DNA of 44,119 bases, from contig NZ_KK073768.1 in the NCBI RefSeq assembly GCF_000582685.1, positions 1,212,305-1,256,423 of the forward strand, in the 5' to 3' direction. The notes below the pieces were generated by a model, which was not told where the DNA came from, ran no database searches, and saw nothing but the letters and a program-made list of their open reading frames with translations. Origin of the DNA: [Scytonema hofmanni] UTEX 2349. GTDB lineage: Bacteria; Cyanobacteriota; Cyanobacteriia; Cyanobacteriales; Nostocaceae. Numbering within the stretch: the first letter of the stretch is position 1; each line of letters starts with the position of its first letter. Both the position numbers and the translations under genes were made by a program. Positions 23,247-31,106 of the stretch are shown here, piece after piece.

Positions 23247-23717
23247 ATGAATATCGCACTTTCTCCATCCGTGAAATATTGGCTCAACTTCATTCATCCA
23301 GTATTGATGTGGGCGCTACTGCTATTGTCGATTTATGCTGCCTACTTGGGATTACAAGTACAGCGTACCAGACATGCTGAAGGTGAACAGAAAAAAGAAC
23401 TGATTAAAGGTAAATATAACGTCAAACACCATCAAATAGGGTCGATACTCTTAGGTTTGATGGTGGCAGGTGCGATCGCTGCTATGGCTGTCACCTACAT
23501 CAATAATGGTAAGTTATTTTTCGGTTCTCACTTGCTAGCAGGGCTTGGCATGACGAGTTTGATAGCATTTTCTGCGTCCCTATCTCCTTTTATGCAAAAA
23601 GGCGCAAATTGGGCGCGGATGACTCACATTTTGTTAAATTTTGCACTTTTGGGACTTTTTACTTGGCAGGCTATTACCGGTGTGCAAATTGTTCAAAAAC
23701 TTCTTGCTAATGCATAG
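23247..23717 (+). CDS. DUF4079 membrane protein
   Basis: A 156-residue protein with four predicted membrane helices: about 15-35 (FIHPVLMWALLLLSIYAAYL), 62-82 (IGSILLGLMVAGAIAAMAVT), 92-112 (FGSHLLAGLGMTSLIAFSAS) and 124-146 (MTHILLNFALLGLFTWQAIT). Histidines in the helices (H17, H60/H61, H95, H127) are placed like haem ligands in cytochrome b561-like folds, so haem binding is possible; that is inference. The family is confined mainly to cyanobacteria and plastids. Confidence 0.88.
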   Translation: MNIALSPSVKYWLNFIHPVLMWALLLLSIYAAYLGLQVQRTRHAEGEQKKELIKGKYNVKHHQIGSILLGLMVAGAIAAMAVTYINNGKLFFGSHLLAGLGMTSLIAFSASLSPFMQKGANWARMTHILLNFALLGLFTWQAITGVQIVQKLLANA

Positions 23718-23733
23718 TTAGTTGTTGGTTGTT

Positions 23734-23788
23734 AGTGGATAGTGGATAGTGGTTGGTTCTTAAGATTTTCCACTATCCACTATCCACT
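23734..23788. terminator. Heptamer-repeat inverted repeat between convergent genes
   Basis: Perfect 19-bp arms AGTGGATAGTGGATAGTGG (23734-23752) and its complement (23770-23788), each built from AGTGGAT heptamers. It sits between the convergent stops at 23717 and 23802, so it could terminate both transcripts. It is also a cyanobacterial short tandem repeat. Confidence 0.7.
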
Positions 23789-23801
23789 ATCTACTATCCA
23801 C

Positions 23802-24482
23802 TCAACGCTTTTTCTGAGAATTGACAGGTAAATCTATTCCTAAAGATTGATGAAAATCTTGCCGAACTTTGCGCGTTAGGCGTTTTGAGACTTGACGGAC
23901 GATTTGGTTAAGTACGCGATCGCCTGTAGATTGCACCAAAGACTTAGGCAAACGCTGAATAAACTTAGGAAAGTAAATATCAACGATCAAATCCAATTCC
24001 CATTCAACTCGCGTTATCTCGTTGATACTTGTGGGTGCATCGTTTGCAACATTTTCTATCATATGCAGCGATGCGTTATAGTCTACGTCATAACCGGGCG
24101 GATAGTAGCCAGGGATGGGTATAGTGTGGATGCGGTAAATACCATCAAGCGGAGGTAACAGTTCCAAACCAATTTTTGGCTCTACCTCATAACCAAAAGA
24201 GCCAAAACGACCGATTCCTAGAGCATAACCATTTTCCCCTAGCGGTTGCACCTTCATCGGTTCAGCGCAACGCGAAAACCATGAAGAATGAGCATTGAGG
24301 TACTCAGCAACCTTGCTTGCTGAAGCGTACATCTCCATAAAGTCGTGATAACGACCATAGAACTTTGTTGGTGTTCCACTAATTGCTTGCTCTAGCGTCT
24401 CTTCAGTATCCGCTGCTGATGGCACAGGTACAACTGCTTCTTTTATTTCTAAGGATTGATATTCACGATTTTTTGAAAGCAT
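23802..24482 (-). CDS. DUF1997 family protein
   Basis: A 226-residue cyanobacterial/plastid DUF1997 protein. After a variable 40-residue N-terminus come KFYGRYHDFMEMYASASKVA, MKVQPLGENGYALGIGRFGSF, YEVEPKIGLELLPP and VEWELDLIVDIYFPKFIQRL. The fold is probably START/SRPBCC-like; function is not known. The IS200/IS605-type element ends about 115 bp upstream of its start, so its promoter region may have been changed by that insertion. Confidence 0.88.
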   Translation of the reverse strand: MLSKNREYQSLEIKEAVVPVPSAADTEETLEQAISGTPTKFYGRYHDFMEMYASASKVAEYLNAHSSWFSRCAEPMKVQPLGENGYALGIGRFGSFGYEVEPKIGLELLPPLDGIYRIHTIPIPGYYPPGYDVDYNASLHMIENVANDAPTSINEITRVEWELDLIVDIYFPKFIQRLPKSLVQSTGDRVLNQIVRQVSKRLTRKVRQDFHQSLGIDLPVNSQKKR

Positions 24483-24575
24483 ATAGAATTCCTGTATGAT
24501 CTAGCGTTTACCTGTATTCATAGTTCCCATATGGGGTGAAATTTCACGCACCCAGAGTACATTTTGACGGAAACT

Positions 24576-26045
24576 TTAAAAATCTGCCAGCAATTTCTTG
24601 ACATCTCCCCTCGCTAGAAGCAAGGGGATTCTAAACTGATGTTGCGAAGTGCGGCTTCTAGCCGCACTTGTCCCAAGGGGACACGCTTCGCGAACGCAAC
24701 GTTTACGATATGATTTATTTAATCGCGTAAACAAGTCATATCGTTGTGGGACTGTCAAAATCCCTCTACCCACCTCGACTAGGGTTAAGCCTAGCTGTGT
24801 GGCTACTTTTCTCATGATGTTAGCCGCACCATTGCAATCAGCATTGATGAAATGACCATGACGACTCTTATACATTCCGCGTTTTACTCTTTGACCTGAT
24901 GGTTTCCACCCTTCGGGTTTTTCACCGTGTTTCGGCAATGAATCACCATCCAGGTAAGACGCAATTGAAGTATATGCTTCCTCAGTAATTGTTAGTTTTA
25001 TCCCGTATTCTGGACAAAGTTGTTTCAGGCGTTCAATCAATCTTCCTGTGGGAATGACCACAAAGTTTTGATTGCCGCGCTTACCCATATTAGATCCATT
25101 TTTTTGCCCGTCGTTCCAACCAATAACAAGATTTCCTACTTGGTCATTAAGACACTGGTTAATAATAAATCGCGATGCTTTATTAACAGCGTCACGCATT
25201 TGGTTGTTGCGTTTACGTTGCACACGATCAAGGTTTGAATCCCAATAAAAATCAGATTTTCCTTGTTTGCACTTCGCGACTAAACGGCAATAACCTTGAT
25301 TCATTGATTTAAGTTTTCTACCATCAATAATCAAGCTTTTACCACGAGTCGATACACCTGTTAGCCAATTAGTCCCACCGTGGTCAAATGACCATGCTTG
25401 GGTGTAATCAAGGTTAGGGTTAATATCAATTGGTTCTTTGCCATCATCAATAACCCAATCAATCCACAATTCACCTAGATAAGGTCTAACCGTAACCTCT
25501 TTTACCCAATCAGAATCAATGAAACCGGGTAGATGTAAAGTGATTTCAGTTAGTAACTGTGGCTTAGTTTCTTTGCTTATTGATGGGTAAAAACAACCGT
25601 TTTTGTAGGTTAAAGCTTGACGGGGAAATGTAACCGCAGCAAGACCACCACGTTTTCTATACTTTGGCAACGAAGGTTTATCAACATCACCTCGATAATA
25701 TTTTTTAACCAATCCGTTGTAGCTGGTTATTGATTCTCCCACGGACTTAAGCGTTTGTTGTGCTGACTGTGCAGCCATCGCTTTGTAATGTGGGTTGTCT
25801 TTGAGGATTTTATCTAGTTCAGGGTAAGTAGTTTTGCATTGGTAGCACTTCCACCCATAGCGCAATTCATCACCACGCCAATAAGTAGTAAAAGCATTCT
25901 CAGATTCTTGCAAACTTGCATAATGAGCTTGTTTTGTCTCGTATATGGCGCAATTAATCAAGCTATTAGCGTGTTCGCATTGGTCAACCCAAAAAGCTTT
26001 TTCTTCATCCGTAAACTTTGCTTTTAGCGGTATTGTTCTGTACAA
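24576..26045 (-). CDS. tnpB: TnpB RNA-guided nuclease of an IS200/IS605-type element
   Basis: A 489-residue TnpB. RuvC-I aspartate D221 is in SFDHGGTNWLTGV. At the usual RuvC-II place the sequence is NLVIGWNDGQKNGSNMGK, without the standard glutamate. TEEAYTSIASYLD (353-365) offers E355/E356 instead. RuvC-III D403 is in NADCNGAANI. No Cys4 zinc ribbon is present. This fits a known TnpB branch with a moved catalytic glutamate. The start is a TTG with AGGAGGTGAT upstream. The last residues (KLLADF) lie beyond the predicted element end, in flanking DNA. No tnpA is present, so the element cannot move alone. TnpB cuts DNA using a guide from its own 3' RNA. Confidence 0.9.
   Translation of the reverse strand: MYRTIPLKAKFTDEEKAFWVDQCEHANSLINCAIYETKQAHYASLQESENAFTTYWRGDELRYGWKCYQCKTTYPELDKILKDNPHYKAMAAQSAQQTLKSVGESITSYNGLVKKYYRGDVDKPSLPKYRKRGGLAAVTFPRQALTYKNGCFYPSISKETKPQLLTEITLHLPGFIDSDWVKEVTVRPYLGELWIDWVIDDGKEPIDINPNLDYTQAWSFDHGGTNWLTGVSTRGKSLIIDGRKLKSMNQGYCRLVAKCKQGKSDFYWDSNLDRVQRKRNNQMRDAVNKASRFIINQCLNDQVGNLVIGWNDGQKNGSNMGKRGNQNFVVIPTGRLIERLKQLCPEYGIKLTITEEAYTSIASYLDGDSLPKHGEKPEGWKPSGQRVKRGMYKSRHGHFINADCNGAANIMRKVATQLGLTLVEVGRGILTVPQRYDLFTRLNKSYRKRCVREACPLGTSAARSRTSQHQFRIPLLLARGDVKKLLADF
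24597..24760 (-). ncRNA. Predicted omega-RNA (guide RNA scaffold) of tnpB
   Basis: The 3' end of tnpB is packed with hairpins: a 16-bp stem at 24706-24721/24728-24743 (CGATATGA arms, one mismatch and wobble), a 5-bp GTCCC/GGGAC stem (24670-24682), a perfect 10-bp AAGTGCGGCT stem (24647-24669), and the end hairpin (24607-24627). TnpB guide RNAs are made from this region. The guide would begin right after GTCAAG, i.e. the complement of about 24577-24596. Confidence 0.6.
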
Positions 26046-26165
26046 CTTGTCATCACCTCCTGTATTTCATTGTCGTTGCTACTGAGGAAACACGGGGATA
26101 AATCCCCTTGGATCGCGTTTCATCCCCTCGCTAAAGCGCAGGGGTTCTCACGCTCCCACGCTGTT
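24597..26165 (-). mobile_element. IS200/IS605-family element carrying only tnpB
   Basis: Both ends carry subterminal hairpins with related sequence: CCCCTCGCTAGAAGCAAGGGG (24607-24627, right end) and CCCCTCGCTAAAGCGCAGGGG (26124-26144, left end), the foldback structures TnpA recognises. On the minus strand the right end finishes GAGATGTCAAG, which places the boundary at about 24597. The left boundary is less certain, near 26150-26165. There are no terminal inverted repeats or target duplication, as expected for the family. Confidence 0.75.
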
Positions 26166-26230
26166 TTGATAGAATCACTAAAATAGGGAACAAAGAAATC
26201 AAATATTAGTTTTCTAGGATAGCGTTTATC

Positions 26231-26890
26231 ATGAAAGCATTTGTAGCAGGGGCAACAGGTGAAACAGGTCGTAGGATAGTACAAGAGCTAATTGCAAAAA
26301 ATATTCCCGTCCGTGCTTTGGTACGCGACGCAGAAAAAGCGATCGCGATTTTGCCTCCTGATGTTGAGTTAGTTGTAGGGGATGTGTTAACCCCAGAAAG
26401 CCTGTCCACTGCTTTGGGAGATAGTACAATAGTACTTTGCGCTACCGGAGCCAAACCGAGCTTTGACCCCACAGGACCCTATAAAGTAGATTTTGAAGGG
26501 ACTAAAAATTTAGTAGATGCTGCCAAAGCGAAGGGAATAGAGCATTTTGTTTTCGTTTCTTCATTGTGTACTTCCAAGTTATTTCATCCTTTGAACTTGT
26601 TCTGGCTGATTTTAGTTTGGAAAAAGCAAGCTGAGGAATATATTCAGAAAAGCGGTTTGATTTATACAATTGTCCGTCCTGGGGGATTAAAAAATGAAGA
26701 TAATTCCAATCGAATTGTGATGCAAAGTGCTGATACACTATTCGAGGGCAGCATTCCCAGGCAGAAAGTCGCCCAAGTTTGTGTGGAGTCGCTGTTTGAA
26801 AGTGCTGCACGCAACAAAATTGTTGAGATTGTTGCTAAAGAAGAGGCTACCTCGAAAAGCTTTGGGCAGTTGTTTACTAATGTAGTCTGA
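26231..26890 (+). CDS. Atypical short-chain dehydrogenase, NAD(P)-binding (SDR_a5 type)
   Basis: A 219-residue Rossmann protein: FVAGATGETGRRIVQELIAK (GxxGxxG, 4-23), VRALVRDAEKA, VVGDVLTPESL, IVLCATGAKPSFDPTGPYKV and FVFVSSLC. The classical YxxxK is absent or altered; residues 138-156 read EYIQKSGLIYTIVRPGGLK, as in plant Tic62/HCF173-like and Ycf39-like proteins. Such cyanobacterial proteins are often linked to thylakoid biogenesis, but this one's substrate is unknown. It lies just beyond the left end of the tnpB element, and its promoter is between them. Confidence 0.85.
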   Translation: MKAFVAGATGETGRRIVQELIAKNIPVRALVRDAEKAIAILPPDVELVVGDVLTPESLSTALGDSTIVLCATGAKPSFDPTGPYKVDFEGTKNLVDAAKAKGIEHFVFVSSLCTSKLFHPLNLFWLILVWKKQAEEYIQKSGLIYTIVRPGGLKNEDNSNRIVMQSADTLFEGSIPRQKVAQVCVESLFESAARNKIVEIVAKEEATSKSFGQLFTNVV

Positions 26891-27117
26891 GTCAATGGTC
26901 AATGGTCAATGGTCAATCTTTGGACTGTTGACTATTGACTACAGGACTTACGCACGGTACCACGTATTTCCGTCATTGCGACGTAAGGAAGCAATCTCAA
27001 AGTCTTGTTTTCTCGTAACGAGTGCGTAAGTCCTAGACTACTTAAGTAAACTTTGCCGTTTCAAAGTGCATCGATTATTATTGTTGTTGATTATACGTAA
27101 ATTTTAAGGAGCCGAGT
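26891..27117. repeat. Tandem repeat and MITE
   Basis: Tandem GTCAATG heptamers at 26893-26917. At 26943-27034 lies a 92-bp element with perfect 13-bp terminal inverted repeats, AGGACTTACGCAC and GTGCGTAAGTCCT, and no ORF. Half of a related copy lies at 6698-6730. Confidence 0.8.
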
Positions 27118-27777
27118 CTGAAAAGCGTTGAATCAAAAGGTGTTGAAAAACTGATAGGACCGATAGCCGCACTTCTCGGCTTTGTATATTTGTTGCAGTG
27201 GTATGTATTTGGGGATTTGCGATCGCATAACGATCCTGTCTTTGGTCAAAAAAATCCACCCTTGGTGATGAAAGGTGGCGATCCTTACATTCGTGCTTTA
27301 ATGCGAACTATATCAGCTAGTGAAGCAAATAGCGATCGCCCTTATTCTCTGTTATATGGTGGACAGCAAGTCAACGATTTGAGCAATCATCCTCAGATAT
27401 GCGTCACAATTGTTACTGGTCCTAACAAAGGCAATTGTTCCACAGCTGCTGGGAGATATCAAATCATCAACACTACTTGGTATAGAATTGCTCCTCGCTA
27501 TCATCCGAACCCGACGCGGTTTATGTTTTGGGCAAATTATAGTTTTGCAGCAGAATATCAAGATGCAGTAGTTTACAGTTGGTTAAGCGATCGCAAAGTT
27601 TGGGGAACTGACATTTCTCAACAACTGCATCAAGGAAAATTAAAAGAAGTTTTACGCCGACTTTCCCCCACTTGGACAAGTCTCGGATATGGCATAGAAA
27701 CTAATTCCGTCAGTCGATATCTACCTACTATTTATCAGAAAAACTTGCAAGAAGAACTAAACGCAACGAAAAATTGA
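27118..27777 (+). CDS. Membrane-anchored lambda-lysozyme-like glycoside hydrolase, CTG start
   Basis: A 219-residue protein related to lambda-type endolysin muramidases: GGDPYIRALMRTISASEANS, RPYSLLYGGQQVNDLSNHP, GPNKGNCSTAAGRYQIINTTWY. The likely catalytic glutamate is in ISASEA. Likely peptidoglycan remodelling. A plain start would be the TTG at 27190, but that cuts a membrane helix (LIGPIAALLGFVYLLQW). The in-frame reading extends upstream with no ATG, GTG or TTG; the only codon after the AAGGAG at 27106-27111 is a CTG at 27118, six bases away. I therefore propose a CTG start, which gives a type II membrane protein. Confidence 0.75.
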   Translation: MKSVESKGVEKLIGPIAALLGFVYLLQWYVFGDLRSHNDPVFGQKNPPLVMKGGDPYIRALMRTISASEANSDRPYSLLYGGQQVNDLSNHPQICVTIVTGPNKGNCSTAAGRYQIINTTWYRIAPRYHPNPTRFMFWANYSFAAEYQDAVVYSWLSDRKVWGTDISQQLHQGKLKEVLRRLSPTWTSLGYGIETNSVSRYLPTIYQKNLQEELNATKN

Positions 27778-27847
27778 TATTCGTAGTAAGCATTTCAACG
27801 CTTATTCCAACTTAAAAATAACAAGTAATATTCATATAATTTCAAAC

Positions 27848-28657
27848 CTAAATTAAAAACTTCCTGATATTTTGCACAAAAGCAAAAGTATTTTCAAAAT
27901 GTATATTATGCCCAGAGTTACTAATTATTTTTAATTGAGTAAATTTACATATATTAACCATTTTTATATTAACAATTATAAATTTTTCATCATATTCCCC
28001 AACTAATAACAGCAACGAATTTGTATTTTCTTCCAGTTGTTCCCACAAAGAAGGTTGGCATCCAGTACCCATAAAGCGCAATGATTTAGCCAATTCTAAA
28101 GGATTATTCTGCAACCGACTTTCTATCATTCCCTCAAACTCAGAATGATTTTTTATATAACCAAAAATTCGCTGATTGTACCAATTTAATAAAAAAACTC
28201 TAAAATCAGTTTCTTCAACACATCTTGTTAATTTTGTCGCTATTTGTTCATCAGATTTAACTCGCTCTAATCGTTCGGCTTCTGTTATTAAACCAGGAGA
28301 AGCTGATTCTAAGATAACTTTAGAAAAACGCTGAGGAAAAAGCAAATTCAAGTATAAAGCCAATCTTCCACCCATTGAATAACCAACTAAAAAGCATTGA
28401 GCAATTTTTAGGTTATCTAATAAGTTAATTAATGCTTGTGCCGTGTTTGCCATTGTATAGCACTCATCGCCACCAAAAACTTGAGTTTTCCCATGTCCGG
28501 GAAGGTCAATTGTCAGACAATAAAAATCATCGACTAGAAATTTTATTGTTTCATCAAAATCATGACAATTACCCATGAATCCATGTAAAAAAAGAATTGT
28601 TTTTTTTTGAGAATTGCCCGTGAAAGAATAGTAAAATTGGTAAGTTTCTAGGGACAT
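27848..28657 (-). CDS. menH: SHCHC synthase MenH (alpha/beta hydrolase)
   Basis: A 269-residue alpha/beta hydrolase matching MenH, which makes 2-succinyl-6-hydroxy-2,4-cyclohexadiene-1-carboxylate in phylloquinone (photosystem I quinone) synthesis. Nucleophile S in FLVGYSMGGRLALYLN; acid D in LLVGEYDEKF; H in ISNSGHNIHFEN. The oxyanion stretch is LFLHGFMGNCHDFD. The start is MSLETYQFYYSF at 28657; the frame upstream to 28804 has no conserved sequence and overlaps the amylase leader. MenH and generic hydrolases are hard to separate, so the role is likely rather than sure. Divergent from the amylase. Confidence 0.8.
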   Translation of the reverse strand: MSLETYQFYYSFTGNSQKKTILFLHGFMGNCHDFDETIKFLVDDFYCLTIDLPGHGKTQVFGGDECYTMANTAQALINLLDNLKIAQCFLVGYSMGGRLALYLNLLFPQRFSKVILESASPGLITEAERLERVKSDEQIATKLTRCVEETDFRVFLLNWYNQRIFGYIKNHSEFEGMIESRLQNNPLELAKSLRFMGTGCQPSLWEQLEENTNSLLLLVGEYDEKFIIVNIKMVNICKFTQLKIISNSGHNIHFENTFAFVQNIRKFLI

Positions 28658-28837
28658 ATTATATCTAGGGAAGTGGCACGAGTTTATATAAGTAGTTTTG
28701 GTGTGAATCATCAGAAGAAAATCTACTACGTTATTAGTAGACTTTTGTTTCGATGTAGAAACATAAAACAAAACTTCAAGTATAGTCTTGGTGTCAACAA
28801 TCAAAATTCATCGTATATTTTACTAGAGGGGTTGCAG

Positions 28838-30316
28838 ATGGCTCAATTAAATGGTGTAATGATGCAGTATTTCCATTGGTATACCCCTCCAGATGGCAAT
28901 CTTTGGAATGAGTTTAAAGAGAAAGTCAAAGACTTAGCTGATGCAGGTATTACATCTGTTTGGCTACCCCCAGCTTACAAAGGAACAGCGGGTGGGTACG
29001 ATGTCGGCTACGGGGTCTACGATATGTATGATCTAGGCGAGTTTGACCAGAAAGGCTCAGTTCGGACAAAGTACGGCACAAAAGACGAGTATATCGCTGC
29101 TGTCAAGGCTGCAAAAGCTGCTGGCATTCGAGTTTATGCTGATGTTGTCCTCAACCACAAGTTAGGTGCAGACGAACCCGAAGAGGTGGAAGCAACACCC
29201 TATAATCCAGACAATCGCAACGAGGCGATCGGTGAGATGCAAAAGATTAAAGTGTGGACTCACTTTACCTTCCCAGGTCGCCAAGGCAAATACTCCGAGA
29301 TGGAATGGCACTGGTGGCACTTCGATGCTGTTGATTACAACGTTTACAACGAAGGTGAAAACGCAGTTTATCTGTTCAAAGATAAAAAATTTGACGAACA
29401 GGTTGACCTAGAAAAAGGCGCTTTCGATTATCTGATGGGATGCGATCTGGATATGGAAAGTCCAGAAGTTCGCGACGAGTTGAATCGCTGGGGTGAGTGG
29501 TTTGTAGAAACCACTAATATAGATGGCTTTCGTTTTGATGCCGTTAAACACGTTAGAGCTGGCTTTTTCCCAGAATGGCTACAACACTGTCGCCAAAAGG
29601 CAGGTCGCGATCTCTTTGCCGTCGGTGAGTATTGGTCTTATGAAATTGAAGCGCTGCACCATTTCATTAACGTCACCGGTGGCAATGTGATGTTGTTTGA
29701 TGCGCCATTGCACTATAACTTTAGCGCTGCCAGCAAACAAGGCAATGACTACGACATGCGGCAGATATTTGATAACACCTTGGTGCAACAGCAACCTGCT
29801 TTAGCCGTCACCTTAGTTGACAATCATGATTCTCAACCCTTGCAGTCGTTGGAATCTGTAGTGGAAGGTTGGTTTAAACCCTTGGCTTACGCCTTAATCC
29901 TACTCCGGGCTGAAGGTTATCCCTGTATCTTTTATGGGGATTATTATGGTGCTCATTACAAGGATAAGGGTCCAGATGGCAATGAGTATGAGATTTGGCT
30001 CGATAGTCATCAATGGATAATTGATAAATTTTTGCACGCTCGTCAAACTTATGCCTATGGCGACCAATACGATTATTTCGATCACGCGAATACAATCGGA
30101 TGGACACGCTTAGGAGATGAAGAACATCCTGGGGGTATGGCGGTTGTTCTGAGTAATGGGGGAGAGGGGACTAAGTGGATGGAAGTTGGGCAACCTAACC
30201 AGGCTTACATTGACATCACTGAACATATTAGCGAACCCATCACGACGAATGATGAGGGCTGGGCTGATTTTCGATGCAATGCTGGTTCTGTTTCTTTGTG
30301 GATTCCACAATCCTAA
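28838..30316 (+). CDS. Cytosolic alpha-amylase (GH13_5)
   Basis: A 492-residue GH13 enzyme similar in size and layout to E. coli cytoplasmic AmyA. Catalytic residues: D234 in GFRFDAVKH, E264 in FAVGEYW, D331 in LVDNHDSQ; also VYADVVLNHK at about 99-108. No signal peptide, so it acts inside the cell, on glycogen breakdown products. I start at MAQLNGVMMQYFHW (28838), with GAGGGG nine bases upstream; the frame extending back to 28673 has no conserved sequence. The 180-bp divergent gap to menH has a TCTACTA/TAGTAGA inverted repeat (about 28723-28742) that could be an operator. Confidence 0.93.
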   Translation: MAQLNGVMMQYFHWYTPPDGNLWNEFKEKVKDLADAGITSVWLPPAYKGTAGGYDVGYGVYDMYDLGEFDQKGSVRTKYGTKDEYIAAVKAAKAAGIRVYADVVLNHKLGADEPEEVEATPYNPDNRNEAIGEMQKIKVWTHFTFPGRQGKYSEMEWHWWHFDAVDYNVYNEGENAVYLFKDKKFDEQVDLEKGAFDYLMGCDLDMESPEVRDELNRWGEWFVETTNIDGFRFDAVKHVRAGFFPEWLQHCRQKAGRDLFAVGEYWSYEIEALHHFINVTGGNVMLFDAPLHYNFSAASKQGNDYDMRQIFDNTLVQQQPALAVTLVDNHDSQPLQSLESVVEGWFKPLAYALILLRAEGYPCIFYGDYYGAHYKDKGPDGNEYEIWLDSHQWIIDKFLHARQTYAYGDQYDYFDHANTIGWTRLGDEEHPGGMAVVLSNGGEGTKWMEVGQPNQAYIDITEHISEPITTNDEGWADFRCNAGSVSLWIPQS

Positions 30317-30398
30317 TGATCCCAGTTTTGTTCTGTGTAATACATGGAAAGGACTGCTATTGAGAGTTAAAAGGATTTTTCGTGATATTTAGTCTATG

Positions 30399-30424
30399 TA
30401 GAGACGCGATATATCGCGTCTCTA
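30399..30424. repeat. Palindromic repeat, GCGAT core
   Basis: A perfect 26-bp palindrome, TAGAGACGCGATA-TATCGCGTCTCTA, between the convergent amylase and InrS-like genes. Confidence 0.85.
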
Positions 30425-30449
30425 CATGGTTTTTGGTTTATCGAATTTT

Positions 30450-30845
30450 CTAAGGTAAAAACCGATCCAAAGCGGCTTTGAGTTGTTGAATTTCCGCTTC
30501 AATATTGCCTTCTTTGCAGGCTCTACCAATACACTCATTTAAATGTTCATCGAGAACAATTCGCGCTACCTTATCTATTGCACCTCTAACGGCGGCAATT
30601 TGCAATAAAACATCAGGACAAGGACTATTTTGTTGCACCATTGTTTTGATGCCACGAACGTGTCCTTCTATGCGCGACAGCCGATTAACAATTCGCCGCA
30701 ATGACTCTTCGCTATGGACGTGTGGATGAGCCGACTGTCCATGCCCATGAGTACGATTTGTGTGGCTGTGGTCTATATCGTTTTGGGAATGTTCTGCTGG
30801 TGTTATGGACAAGGTTTCTTCAGCTAATCGGTTTAATCCATTCAT
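30450..30845 (-). CDS. CsoR/RcnR-family metal sensor, InrS-like (nickel)
   Basis: A 131-residue helical repressor. I start at ATG 30845 (MNGLNRLAEETLS), not at the TTG three codons before. Residues 45-131 are the CsoR fold (SEESLRRIVNRLSRIEGHVR ... CPDVLLQIAAVRGAIDKV). The metal residues fall at H44, C76, H101 and C105, exactly the spacing of the four ligands of Synechocystis InrS (His21, Cys53, His78, Cys82), a Ni(II) sensor. The preceding segment is very His-rich (HSHTNRTHGHGQSAHPHVH). It probably represses a nickel exporter, but none is adjacent. Confidence 0.85.
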   Translation of the reverse strand: MNGLNRLAEETLSITPAEHSQNDIDHSHTNRTHGHGQSAHPHVHSEESLRRIVNRLSRIEGHVRGIKTMVQQNSPCPDVLLQIAAVRGAIDKVARIVLDEHLNECIGRACKEGNIEAEIQQLKAALDRFLP

Positions 30846-30884
30846 AGGTATCAAAGTTCTGGCAACATTAAGATCCTAGCCTAG

Positions 30885-31010
30885 AGAGGAGGGGGGATGG
30901 GGAGATGGGGAGATGGGGAGATGGGGAGATAAGGGAGATAAGGGAGAATTTATCAGATTGATGCCCAATGCCCAATGCCCAATGCCCCATGCCCAATGCA
31001 ACAATAGCTG
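30885..31010. repeat. Short tandem repeats (GGGGAGAT)n and (TGCCCAA)n
   Basis: About six GGGGAGAT-like octamers at 30894-30950, then five TGCCCAA heptamers at 30961-31000. These are cyanobacterial short tandemly repeated sequences, unstable in copy number. They lie in the divergent gap between the InrS-like and HtrA genes. Confidence 0.85.
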
Positions 31011-31106
31011 TAGATAGAGAAGTTTGAGTAGCGGTTTTCGTAGCTCAAAACTTCTAATATTTGTCCAGATTAAACAATAATTACGCTGAAACATTCTTGT
31101 GTGGTT

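Noticed and set aside
24649..24855. Plus-strand frame with a peptide resembling the TnpB C-terminus (YDLFNRVNKSYR)
   Set aside because: The likeness comes from the 16-bp palindrome, which reads alike on both strands. It is a structural RNA feature, not a second gene.
28673..28837. N-terminal extension of the amylase and of menH
   Set aside because: Both long frames lack conserved sequence and overlap each other's leader; good internal starts exist at 28838 and 28657.
29874..30107. Antisense frames inside the amylase gene
   Set aside because: Shadow frames of a well-supported gene, with no ribosome site and no recognisable domain.
30885..31000. Regular repeats suggesting a CRISPR array
   Set aside because: Units are 7-8 bp in direct tandem with no spacers; these are short tandem repeats. 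No cas genes are present.
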